43,903 bases of DNA from Pelagibacteraceae bacterium AG-470-G21 (GTDB taxonomy: Bacteria > Pseudomonadota > Alphaproteobacteria > Pelagibacterales > Pelagibacteraceae): positions 1-43,903 of the forward strand of contig QCSH01000008.1 of NCBI GenBank assembly GCA_003211555.1, written 5' to 3'. Positions 7,270 to 14,513 of this stretch are shown piece after piece. The position numbers and the translations under genes are program-made. Numbering within the stretch: the first letter of the stretch is position 1; every line of letters begins with the position of its first letter. The notes under the pieces are model-generated. The model saw only the letters and a list, made by a program, of their open reading frames with translations, was not told the DNA's origin and made no database searches.

Positions 7270-8670
7270 ATGACTGATCAATTAGGTGCTCTCACAACAT
7301 TATTTACAGAGTTTTACTATTGGGTAACAGTGGTTCTTATGTTTTTGATCCACGTAGGATTCTGTATGTACGAAGTTGGAGCATCTCGTTACAAACATCA
7401 CCAACATACTCTTATGAAAAATACTATGCTGATACCTTTAGTAACAATCACATGGTTTTTCTTTGGTTGGTGGATATACTGGGCATTTCCAACAGGACCT
7501 GGTTTTGCTCCCTCAATTATGACTGAAAGCACTGGTCTTGTTCTTGGAGGTGGATTTGGTGGAAATGATCTTGCTAATCCAACTAATGCATTGATGGCAG
7601 TTAATCTTAATGATCATATAATGGGTGTCTTTTGGGCAGCCTTTTTATTATTTTCATGGACAGCAGCCTCAATTGTATCTGGTGCAGTAATTGAAAGGAT
7701 AACAACATTTGCTTTTGGAATACTTGCAATTGCAATTGGATCTGTTTTCTGGACAATTGATGCTTCGTGGGGATGGCATTTTGATGGATGGATGTTAAAA
7801 ATATTAGGATATCATGATGCTTATGCTTCTGGAGTAATTCACGCAATTGCTGGAGGTTTTGCTTTAGGTGTTCTTGTTGTATTAGGACCAAGAATTGGAA
7901 AATTTTCATCCAGCGGAGAACCAAGAAACATAGGACCAAGAAATCCTTGGTTAGTTACTGTAGGATTATTTTTAATCTATACAGGTTTTTGGGGTTTTTA
8001 CGCAGCTTGTAATGTTCCAATTTATGATCTTGGACCTGAGTATGGTATGGAAGGTGTAACTTTCTTTACCGCAACTAATATCTACCTAACACCAACAACA
8101 CTTAGTGGAATAACGATGAACTTTTTAATGTCGTTATCTGGAGGACTGTTGGCAGGATATGTTATATCTAAGGGAGATCCGTTTTGGACTTATTCATCAG
8201 GCCTTGCAGGAATAATATGTGCATCTGCAGGGAATGATTTATATCATCCAATTCAATCAATGATAATCGGTATGATAGGTGTAGTTATAGCTTACAAAAT
8301 GCATTACTGGGTTGAGAAAAAATATAAAATCGACGATGCAGTTGGAGCAGTAGCTGTTCACGGTTATGCTGGATTTGTTGGTCTTGTAATATGTGGTTTT
8401 GTTTTAAATGGTTATCCTTCATCTGGATACAGTGTTGGAGCAATGTGGGACGGAACTAATTATGCAGCAATTAATCCTCTGGGAATGTTTATCGGGGCAA
8501 TAATAATGTTTTTTGTTTTAGGTATGCTACCTGGATATATAATTGCAAAAGTTCTTCATGGAATGGGTAAACTGAGAATTCCAAGAGAAGTAGAGCTTGC
8601 AGGACTAGACTATACAATAATGGAGGAGGCTAAAGAAGATGAAAAAGCTGTAGTCTCTGCCAGTAGATAA
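7270..8670 (+). CDS. amt: Ammonium/methylammonium transporter, Amt family
   Basis: A 466-residue integral membrane protein with about eleven hydrophobic segments. The Amt pore signature is visible: Asp183 lies eight residues before His191 in DAYASGVIH, the spacing of D160 and H168 in E. coli AmtB, and the second twin histidine is His364 in VAVHGYAGFVG. SGLAGIICASAGND matches the conserved Amt helix 9 region. No cleavable signal peptide is obvious, and a short acidic tail (EEAKEDEKA) ends the protein. Amt proteins conduct NH4+ and usually methylammonium; the setting beside GMAS/Mgs genes makes methylammonium uptake a real possibility. No GlnK gene is adjacent, but a small membrane protein follows. 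Confidence 0.88.
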   Translation: MTDQLGALTTLFTEFYYWVTVVLMFLIHVGFCMYEVGASRYKHHQHTLMKNTMLIPLVTITWFFFGWWIYWAFPTGPGFAPSIMTESTGLVLGGGFGGNDLANPTNALMAVNLNDHIMGVFWAAFLLFSWTAASIVSGAVIERITTFAFGILAIAIGSVFWTIDASWGWHFDGWMLKILGYHDAYASGVIHAIAGGFALGVLVVLGPRIGKFSSSGEPRNIGPRNPWLVTVGLFLIYTGFWGFYAACNVPIYDLGPEYGMEGVTFFTATNIYLTPTTLSGITMNFLMSLSGGLLAGYVISKGDPFWTYSSGLAGIICASAGNDLYHPIQSMIIGMIGVVIAYKMHYWVEKKYKIDDAVGAVAVHGYAGFVGLVICGFVLNGYPSSGYSVGAMWDGTNYAAINPLGMFIGAIIMFFVLGMLPGYIIAKVLHGMGKLRIPREVELAGLDYTIMEEAKEDEKAVVSASR

Positions 8671-8677
8671 AGGAGGT
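8670..8677 (+). promoter_or_regulatory. Consensus Shine-Dalgarno for the amt-linked small protein
   Basis: AAGGAGGT is a full match to the anti-Shine-Dalgarno. It overlaps the last base of the amt stop codon and lies six bases before the ATG at 8684. Most genes in this window have weak sites or none, so this small protein is probably translated efficiently. Confidence 0.7.
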
Positions 8678-8683
8678 ATGTAA

Positions 8684-8905
8684 ATGGCAACAGTATCAAA
8701 TTGGATAGATCATTTAAGTGCCTCTGAGGTACAAGGATCTGTCTATCCAGGTGTTGGTTCAGAAGGAGTGCTTGTAATAATAGCAATTCTTATTTGGGTT
8801 GGCTGGCATGTTATTTCATCTAAACAAGAAGATGGAAAGATGAATGCAATTGCTAGAAAGAAACCAAACGCTAACGACTGGAAAAGCAACATAACAGACG
8901 GTTAA
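8684..8905 (+). CDS. Small single-span membrane protein linked to amt
   Basis: A 73-residue protein of unknown function. One hydrophobic segment (GVLVIIAILIWVGWHVI, about residues 28-45) is flanked by an N-terminal polar part and a C-terminal basic tail (SSKQEDGKMNAIARKKPN), which suggests a single-pass inner membrane protein with the tail in the cytoplasm. It follows amt by 13 bases, has a consensus ribosome site, and is the last gene before a strong terminator. Translation efficiency and position suggest it serves the Amt protein, for instance as an accessory subunit, but there is no direct evidence. Confidence 0.65.
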   Translation: MATVSNWIDHLSASEVQGSVYPGVGSEGVLVIIAILIWVGWHVISSKQEDGKMNAIARKKPNANDWKSNITDG

Positions 8906-8913
8906 AACTTTAG

Positions 8914-8947
8914 AGAGGGCACATATAAAATTGTGCCCTCTTTTCTT
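8914..8947 (+). terminator. Rho-independent terminator of the first module
   Basis: A perfect 9-bp stem AGAGGGCAC / GTGCCCTCT (8914-8922 with 8933-8941), a 10-base loop and a following TTTTCTT tract (the first T is also the last stem base). It is one of only two GC-rich hairpins seen in the intergenic sequence. It lies just downstream of the amt-linked small gene and marks the end of the first GMAS/Mgs/Amt transcription unit. Confidence 0.85.
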
Positions 8948-8949
8948 AA

Positions 8950-9111
8950 ATGGAAAATCCTGAAAAAAAAAATCAAGAAGAAAACAAAACACCTAGTAAA
9001 ATGGCAAGACTCGCATGGCCTAAAGCAAAGTACGGTTTCTATGCCGCAATTATCATTATTGTATTAGTAAATCTCGTTTACTATAAAGATTTTTTATTAT
9101 CTTTAATTTAA
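8950..9111 (+). CDS. Small membrane protein (53 aa) ahead of the second Glx module
   Basis: A short open frame from ATG 8950 to TAA 9109-9111. The N-terminal half is polar and charged (MENPEKKNQEENKTPSKMAR) and the C-terminal half is one hydrophobic span (YAAIIIIVLVNLVYY). It starts three bases after the terminator T-tract and ends eight bases before the second glxB. No Shine-Dalgarno is visible, so expression would need a start site within or just after the terminator, or read-through. Its layout, basic head followed by one span, resembles other tiny SAR11-type membrane proteins and the 45-aa peptide at 26958-27095. Function unknown. Confidence 0.5.
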   Translation: MENPEKKNQEENKTPSKMARLAWPKAKYGFYAAIIIIVLVNLVYYKDFLLSLI

Positions 9112-9119
9112 TTAATTTT

Positions 9120-10001
9120 ATGTGCGGAATAGTTGGAATATATCTAAAATCAAGAAAGTTTGAGAAAGATTTAGGTAAATTTCTTTCAGGAATGTTGGTA
9201 AATATGGAATCTAGAGGGCCTGATAGTGCTGGTTTTGCTATTTACAAAAAAGAAAAAAAAGAGGAATTTAAATATTCAATATGTATTAACAATTTAGCAT
9301 TTGAAAAATTTAAAAAAGATATTTCTATAAAAATGAAATTTTCAACAATATTAAAAAATTCAGATCACGTAATTTTAAGCTCCAAAGAAAAACCAAAAAA
9401 AATTTTGAGTATTTTGAATGAATTTAAAGGAGTTTCCTTAATTGGTTATGGTAAATCTATTGAAATATTTAAGCAAATTGGAAATCCTAGGGATATAGTA
9501 AAAAAGTTTAATTTAGAAAATTTTAGTGGAACTCATGGCATAGGTCACACTAGAATGGCTACAGAAAGTGCTATAACAACTGACGGATCTCATCCATACT
9601 CTACAGGCTCTGATGAATGTTTGGTCCATAATGGATCGTTATCAAATCACAATAACTTAAGGAGAGATTTAACAAAAAAAGGGGTGTATTTTAAGTCTGA
9701 AAACGATACTGAAGTTGCGGCTGGATATATTTCAAACCATTTGTCAAATAAAAAAAATTTAAAAGATACTCTTAAGAGTGGTTTGAGTGACTTAGATGGA
9801 TTTTACACTTTTATAACAGGTACAAGAAAAGGATTTGCTATAGTTAGAGACGAAATTGCATGCAAACCTGCTGTTGTTGCTGAAACTAAAGACTATGTTG
9901 CTATCGCTTCTGAATTTCAAGCAATGGCACATTTGCCTGGTGTTAATATGGCAAAAATTTTCGAACCTGAACCTGGTATTGTATATTCTTGGGGCAATTA
10001 A
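9120..10001 (+). CDS. glxB: GlxB-like class II glutamine amidotransferase, second copy
   Basis: A 293-residue Ntn amidotransferase with catalytic Cys2 (MCGIVGIY), SRGPDSAGFAIYKK, GIGHTRMATESAITTDGSHP, the VHNGSLSNHNNLRR loop and SENDTEVAAGYI. It is a clear paralogue of the protein at 3558 but much more lysine-rich, especially in the insert between the first two motifs (about residues 55-105). It opens a second GlxB-GlxC-GlxD-GS module and overlaps glxC by one base (TAATG). A glutamine- or gamma-glutamylamide-hydrolysing role follows from the family; the amine released is unknown. Confidence 0.78.
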   Translation: MCGIVGIYLKSRKFEKDLGKFLSGMLVNMESRGPDSAGFAIYKKEKKEEFKYSICINNLAFEKFKKDISIKMKFSTILKNSDHVILSSKEKPKKILSILNEFKGVSLIGYGKSIEIFKQIGNPRDIVKKFNLENFSGTHGIGHTRMATESAITTDGSHPYSTGSDECLVHNGSLSNHNNLRRDLTKKGVYFKSENDTEVAAGYISNHLSNKKNLKDTLKSGLSDLDGFYTFITGTRKGFAIVRDEIACKPAVVAETKDYVAIASEFQAMAHLPGVNMAKIFEPEPGIVYSWGN

Positions 10002-10684
10002 TGAAATTAGATTTGAAAAAATTAAAACTTAGAAAAGTAAATGAAACATTGCAATCTATCGATCCAAAAAGAAATAATAAAAATTACACAATTTTAAATC
10101 CTGAAGGAAATCATGCAATTTGTGCAGGCTTAACTGATGACATTGATATAACGGTAAAAGGTCATGTAGGATATTATTGTGGTGGAATGAATCAGAATGC
10201 AAACATAACGGTTGAGGGAAATGTTGGAACTGGTGTGGCTGAAAATATGATGTCTGGAAAAATTCATGTAAAAGGAAATGCTTCTCAATCTGCAGGTGCT
10301 ACTGCGCACGGAGGTTTTTTAATTATTGATGGAGATGCAAGTTCTAGATGTGGGATTTCAATGAAAGGAATTGATATAGTTGTAAAAGGTTCTGTGGGTC
10401 ACATGTCTGCTTTTATGGCACAGTCAGGTAATTTAATTGTTTGTGGTAATGCAGGTGAGGCATTAGGTGATAGTTTATATGAAACAGATATCTATATTAA
10501 GGGAAAAGTTAAATCCTTAGGTGCTGATTGCATAGAAAAAAAAATGGACAATAAACATTTAAAAAAATTAGATAAACTTTTAAAAAAAGCAAAGTTAGAT
10601 AAGGTGAAACCTAAAGATTTTAAAAGATATGGTTCAGCTAGAAAACTTTATAATTTTAAAATAGATAATGTATCAAGTTATTAA
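10001..10684 (+). CDS. glxC: GlxC-like GXGXG-domain protein, second copy
   Basis: A beta-helix protein of the glutamate synthase C-terminal type, about 227 residues from the ATG at 10001. The glycine-turn repeats are present: GHVGYYCGGMNQNAN, GNVGTGVAENMMSGK, GNASQSAGATAHGG, GDASSRCGISMKG, GSVGHMSAFMAQSG, GNAGEALGDSLYETD. An upstream TTG at 9989 would add four residues but the ATG overlapping the glxB stop (TAATG) is the better start. Compared with the first copy the N-terminal segment is shorter and the C-terminus is rich in lysine. It should link the amidotransferase and FMN subunits of the second complex. Confidence 0.77.
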   Translation: MKLDLKKLKLRKVNETLQSIDPKRNNKNYTILNPEGNHAICAGLTDDIDITVKGHVGYYCGGMNQNANITVEGNVGTGVAENMMSGKIHVKGNASQSAGATAHGGFLIIDGDASSRCGISMKGIDIVVKGSVGHMSAFMAQSGNLIVCGNAGEALGDSLYETDIYIKGKVKSLGADCIEKKMDNKHLKKLDKLLKKAKLDKVKPKDFKRYGSARKLYNFKIDNVSSY

Positions 10685-10686
10685 TT

Positions 10687-12012
10687 ATGAAAAAAAATAA
10701 TAAAACACTTCCTAGACAGTCTTGGACTTTTGATGAGTATACAAATTCTGAAATTAGAAGAGCAGCTGAAACTGGAATTTATGATATAAGAGGAGGAGGA
10801 TCTAAAAGAAGATTACCTCATTTTGATGATCTTTTATTTTTAGGCGCATCGATGTCAAGATATCCTCTAGAAGGATATCGAGAAAAATGTACAACTAATG
10901 TTACGTTAGGTACTAGATATGCAAAAAAACCATTAGAACTTGATATACCAATAACAATTGCAGGAATGAGTTTTGGTGCATTATCGGGGTCTGCTAAAGA
11001 AGCGTTAGGACGTGGAGCTAGTATTGCAGGAACATCAACAACAACCGGTGATGGAGGCATGACACCTGAAGAAAGAGGACAGTCAAAAAATCTAATTTAC
11101 CAACTTTTACCTTCTAGGTATGGAATGAATCCGAGTGATTTAAGAAAAGCAGATGCAATAGAAGTCGTTATTGGACAAGGTGCAAAGCCTGGTGGAGGTG
11201 GAATGCTTTTAGGACAAAAAATTAGTGATCGTGTTGCTGAAATGAGAACTTTACCAAAAGGTGTTGATCAACGATCTGCATGTAGGCATCCAGATTGGAC
11301 CGGACCTGACGATTTGAAGATTAAAATTTTAGAATTAAGAGAAATTACTAAATGGAAAGTCCCAATATTTGTTAAAATTGCAGGAGCAAGACCTTACTAT
11401 GATACTGCATTAGCGATTAAAGCTGGTGCAGATGTAGTTGTTTTAGATGGTATGCAAGGTGGAACTGCAGCAACACAAGAAGTATTTATTGAAAACGTAG
11501 GTCAACCAACATTGGGTTGTATAAGACCAGCTGTTGATGCACTACAAGATCTTGATATGCATAGAAAAGTTCAATTAATTATCTCTGGTGGAATTAGAAA
11601 CGGAGCAGATGTAGCTAAAGCTTTGGCCCTTGGGGCTGATGCAGTTTCAATAGGTAGTGCAGCAATGATTGCTATCGGAGATAACGATCCTAAATGGGAA
11701 AAAGACTATAATAAACTTGGAACTACTGCTGGTGCGTATGATGATTGGCATGAAGGAAATGATCCCGCAGGTATTTCCACTCAAGATCCAAAATTGATGA
11801 AAAGATTAGATCCGATAAAAGCAGGAAGAAAACTTTCAAACTATTTAAAGGTTATGACGTTAGAGGCTCAAACGTTAGCTAGGGCGTGTGGAAAAAATAG
11901 CCTTCATAATTTGGAGCCTGAGGATATGTGCGCCCTAACAGTTGAAGCTGCAGCAATGGCAAGAGTTCCTTTGGCTGGTACTTCTTGGATACCAGGTATA
12001 AACAATAAATAA
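10687..12012 (+). CDS. glxD: GlxD-like FMN glutamate-synthase domain protein lacking Fe-S cysteines
   Basis: A 441-residue FMN barrel paralogous to the protein at 5342: IAGMSFGALSGSAKEAL, GDGGMTPEERG, GQGAKPGGGGMLLGQK, PIFVKIAGARPYYDT, GMQGGTAATQ, IISGGIRNGADVAKALALGA and SIGSAAMIAI are all in place. The region that carries C370/C373/C378 in the first copy aligns without gaps here, but reads AGAYDDWHEGNDPAGIS; the three positions are Tyr351, Trp354 and Asp359. The subunit therefore cannot bind a cluster in the usual way, while the FMN site looks intact. The reaction may be a transamidation or N-methylglutamate-type exchange that needs no electron input, or the subunit may work on another amine. 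Confidence 0.78.
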   Translation: MKKNNKTLPRQSWTFDEYTNSEIRRAAETGIYDIRGGGSKRRLPHFDDLLFLGASMSRYPLEGYREKCTTNVTLGTRYAKKPLELDIPITIAGMSFGALSGSAKEALGRGASIAGTSTTTGDGGMTPEERGQSKNLIYQLLPSRYGMNPSDLRKADAIEVVIGQGAKPGGGGMLLGQKISDRVAEMRTLPKGVDQRSACRHPDWTGPDDLKIKILELREITKWKVPIFVKIAGARPYYDTALAIKAGADVVVLDGMQGGTAATQEVFIENVGQPTLGCIRPAVDALQDLDMHRKVQLIISGGIRNGADVAKALALGADAVSIGSAAMIAIGDNDPKWEKDYNKLGTTAGAYDDWHEGNDPAGISTQDPKLMKRLDPIKAGRKLSNYLKVMTLEAQTLARACGKNSLHNLEPEDMCALTVEAAAMARVPLAGTSWIPGINNK

Positions 12013-12049
12013 ATATTGATACTAAGTAATTTAATTCATATTATAATCA

Positions 12050-13375
12050 ATGCCTAAAAATTTATCTCAAATAGCTAGATCTAAAAAAATTAAATATTTC
12101 CTCATCAGTTTTGTTGATTTGTTTGGAGTATTGAGATCAAAGTTAGTGCCGGCACAAGCAATTGCTGAAATGCAAAAAAATGGAGCTGGTTTTGCAGGAT
12201 TTGCAACTTGGCTAGATATGTCACCGGCAGATAGTGATATGTTTGCGATACCTGATCCAAATAGTTTAATTCAGTTACCTTGGAACAAAGAGATTGGATG
12301 GTTAGCTTCAGATTTGTACATGGATGGAGGGCCTGTGGATGCATCTCCAAGAGTAATGTTGAAAAATCAGATAAAAAAATTGAGTGAAAAAAAACTACAA
12401 ATGAAGTCAGGTGTTGAATGTGAATACTTTTTAATTTCTGAAGATGGTTCGTCTATTGCAGATCAAAGAGATATACAATCAAAACCTTGTTATGATCAAT
12501 CGGCCCTAATGAGAAGATATGATTTAATTAAAGAGATATGTGACAGTATGATTGAATTGGGATGGAAACCGTATCAAAATGACCATGAGGATGCGAATGG
12601 TCAATTTGAAATGAATTGGGATTACTCTGATTGTTTAGTAACTGCAGATAGACACACTTTTTTCAAATTTATGGTTAAAAATTTAGCTGAAAAACATGGC
12701 CTAAGAGCAACATTTATGCCAAAACCATTCAATAATTTAACAGGTAATGGTTGCCATGCACATGTTTCTGTTTGGGGCAAAGGAAAAAATCAATTTTTAG
12801 ATAAAAAGGACAGATTGGGTTTAAGCAAATTGGCTTATAATTTTTTAGGTGGAGTTATAAAGAATGCTCAACCTTTATCAGCTTTCTTTAATCCGACTAT
12901 TAACAGTTATAGAAGAATAAATGCTCCGCCAACAAAATCAGGGGCTACTTGGTCACCAAGCAGCATATCTTATACGGGAAATAATAGAACACACATGATT
13001 AGAATTCCCGACCAAGGAAGATTTGAACTTAGATTAATGGATGGATCAGCTAACCCGTATTTATTACAGGCAGGAGTTCTTGCGGCTGGTTTAGAAGGCA
13101 TTAATAAAAAAATAAATCCAGGTAAACCTTTGTTCTGTAACATGTATAAGGATTATAAAAAATATCCTAACTTACCTAAACTACCTAATGATGTTGCTGA
13201 GGCATTAAACATGTTAGGTAATAGTAAAGTTCTTAATAAAGCATTTGGAAAAAAAGTTATTGATAGCTATTTAAAACTAAAAAGTAATGAAATAGATAAT
13301 TTCAAAAAACAAGAAGTATTTGATAAGAAAAAAATAGTTACTAAGTGGGAAAAAGATAACACGTTAGATTGTTAA
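12050..13375 (+). CDS. glnT: GlnT/GMAS-like glutamine synthetase homologue, second copy
   Basis: A 441-residue GS-fold ligase with MKSGVECEYFLISEDG, NDHEDANGQFEMNWDYSD, LTGNGCHAHVSVW, NPTINSYRRINAP, IRIPDQGRFELRLMDGSANPYLL. The His of GNGCHAHVSVW and the ANPYLL motif are closer to ordinary GlnT/GlnIII proteins than the first copy, where these read SGCHTNMSLW and MHNPYLL, so the two enzymes may use different amines. It lies 37 bases after the cysteine-less GlxD and just ahead of the PLP lyase, all on one strand. A glutamate-amine ligase feeding the second Glx complex is the simplest reading; the amine is not known. Confidence 0.75.
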   Translation: MPKNLSQIARSKKIKYFLISFVDLFGVLRSKLVPAQAIAEMQKNGAGFAGFATWLDMSPADSDMFAIPDPNSLIQLPWNKEIGWLASDLYMDGGPVDASPRVMLKNQIKKLSEKKLQMKSGVECEYFLISEDGSSIADQRDIQSKPCYDQSALMRRYDLIKEICDSMIELGWKPYQNDHEDANGQFEMNWDYSDCLVTADRHTFFKFMVKNLAEKHGLRATFMPKPFNNLTGNGCHAHVSVWGKGKNQFLDKKDRLGLSKLAYNFLGGVIKNAQPLSAFFNPTINSYRRINAPPTKSGATWSPSSISYTGNNRTHMIRIPDQGRFELRLMDGSANPYLLQAGVLAAGLEGINKKINPGKPLFCNMYKDYKKYPNLPKLPNDVAEALNMLGNSKVLNKAFGKKVIDSYLKLKSNEIDNFKKQEVFDKKKIVTKWEKDNTLDC

Positions 13376-13377
13376 GA

Positions 13378-14508
13378 ATGAAATTATCTAATATTTCTAG
13401 ATGGAAATATTCTAATTTATTTATCAATTCCTCTTATAACTTTAATCGTAAAAGAATTCTAAAACTTATTCCTTCAAACTTACTATTAAATTCTAATAAA
13501 ACAATATCAAAATGGAAAAATTATAAAAAAACACCTTTAATTAATTTAGAGAAATTAAATCAAATATTGAGATTAAATAAAATCTTTTACAAGGATGAGT
13601 CAAAAAGATTCCATTTAAAATCGTTTAAAGCATTAGGTGGGGCATACGCTGTAGAAAAAATATCTAAGGGAAAAAAAAATATAGTTATATCATCTGCGAC
13701 AGCTGGAAATCATGGTAGATCAGTTGCTTGGGGAGCCCAAAGATTAGGTTTGAAATGTAAAATTTTTGTTAGTCAACATGTTAGCGAAACAAGAGTAAAA
13801 GAAATTGAAAAATTTGGAGCTGATGTAATTAGGGTGAGTGGTAATTACGAAAACTCAATAAGTGAGTGTAAAAAATTATCAAAAAAAAATAATTGGGTTA
13901 TAGTTCAAGATGTATCGACAAAGAATTATAACTATGTCCCCCTACTTACTATGGCTGGATATTCAATTATGATCAAGGAAATTTCAAAACAAACCACACA
14001 TTATATTACACACATATTCCTTCAAGCTGGAGTTGGTGGTATGGCAGCAGGTGTGGTTGCTGGAGTTGCAAAATATTTTAAAAGAATTCCTAAAATAATA
14101 ATAGTTGAGCCTGATGGAGCTGATTGTGTACTACAAAGCATAAAAAATAAACAATTAAAAAAAATTATAATAAAAAAAGAGAGTATAATGGGTGGTATGT
14201 CATGCAATGAAATGTCTCTCATACCATGGCATGTATTGAAAAAGGCTAGTGATTGTTGTGTTACAGTAAGTGATTCAAAAGTTTCAAAAACTGTAGCAAT
14301 GCTAAAAGATAAGAAACTCAGTAAAACATCAATAATAGGTGGTGAATGTGCCACCCCAGGAATTATCAGCCTTATTAGTATCTGTAATAATACTAAAACA
14401 AAAAAGTTATTAGATCTCAACGAAAAATCTAATGTTTTAATTATTGGATGCGAAGGTAATGCAGATGTAAAACTTTACAAACAATTGCTATTTAAAGGCA
14501 GAAAGTAA
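13378..14508 (+). CDS. dpaL: Diaminopropionate ammonia-lyase-like PLP enzyme
   Basis: A PLP fold-type II enzyme of 376 residues from the ATG at 13378 (a TTG at 13369 inside the previous gene is unlikely). YKDESKRFHLKSFKALGGAY carries the probable Schiff-base Lys84, SSATAGNHGRSVAW is the substrate loop, and AGVGGMAAGVVAG is the phosphate-binding loop. The SFKALGGAYAV block is typical of 2,3-diaminopropionate ammonia-lyase (DpaL), which releases two ammonia molecules to give pyruvate; threonine dehydratase-like enzymes are the alternative. Protein length is close to the ~400 residues of DpaL. It follows the GS homologue by two bases, so its product ammonia may be part of the same nitrogen-salvage scheme. 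Confidence 0.68.
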   Translation: MKLSNISRWKYSNLFINSSYNFNRKRILKLIPSNLLLNSNKTISKWKNYKKTPLINLEKLNQILRLNKIFYKDESKRFHLKSFKALGGAYAVEKISKGKKNIVISSATAGNHGRSVAWGAQRLGLKCKIFVSQHVSETRVKEIEKFGADVIRVSGNYENSISECKKLSKKNNWVIVQDVSTKNYNYVPLLTMAGYSIMIKEISKQTTHYITHIFLQAGVGGMAAGVVAGVAKYFKRIPKIIIVEPDGADCVLQSIKNKQLKKIIIKKESIMGGMSCNEMSLIPWHVLKKASDCCVTVSDSKVSKTVAMLKDKKLSKTSIIGGECATPGIISLISICNNTKTKKLLDLNEKSNVLIIGCEGNADVKLYKQLLFKGRK

Positions 14509-14513
14509 ATTAT

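Noticed and set aside
7607-7939. A 110-aa minus-strand frame inside amt
   Set aside because: It is antisense to conserved Amt helices and has the biased Leu/Gln composition of a shadow frame.
12042-12047. TATAAT two bases before the second GS homologue start
   Set aside because: A promoter there would start transcription after the ATG; the gene is more likely read from the upstream glx genes.
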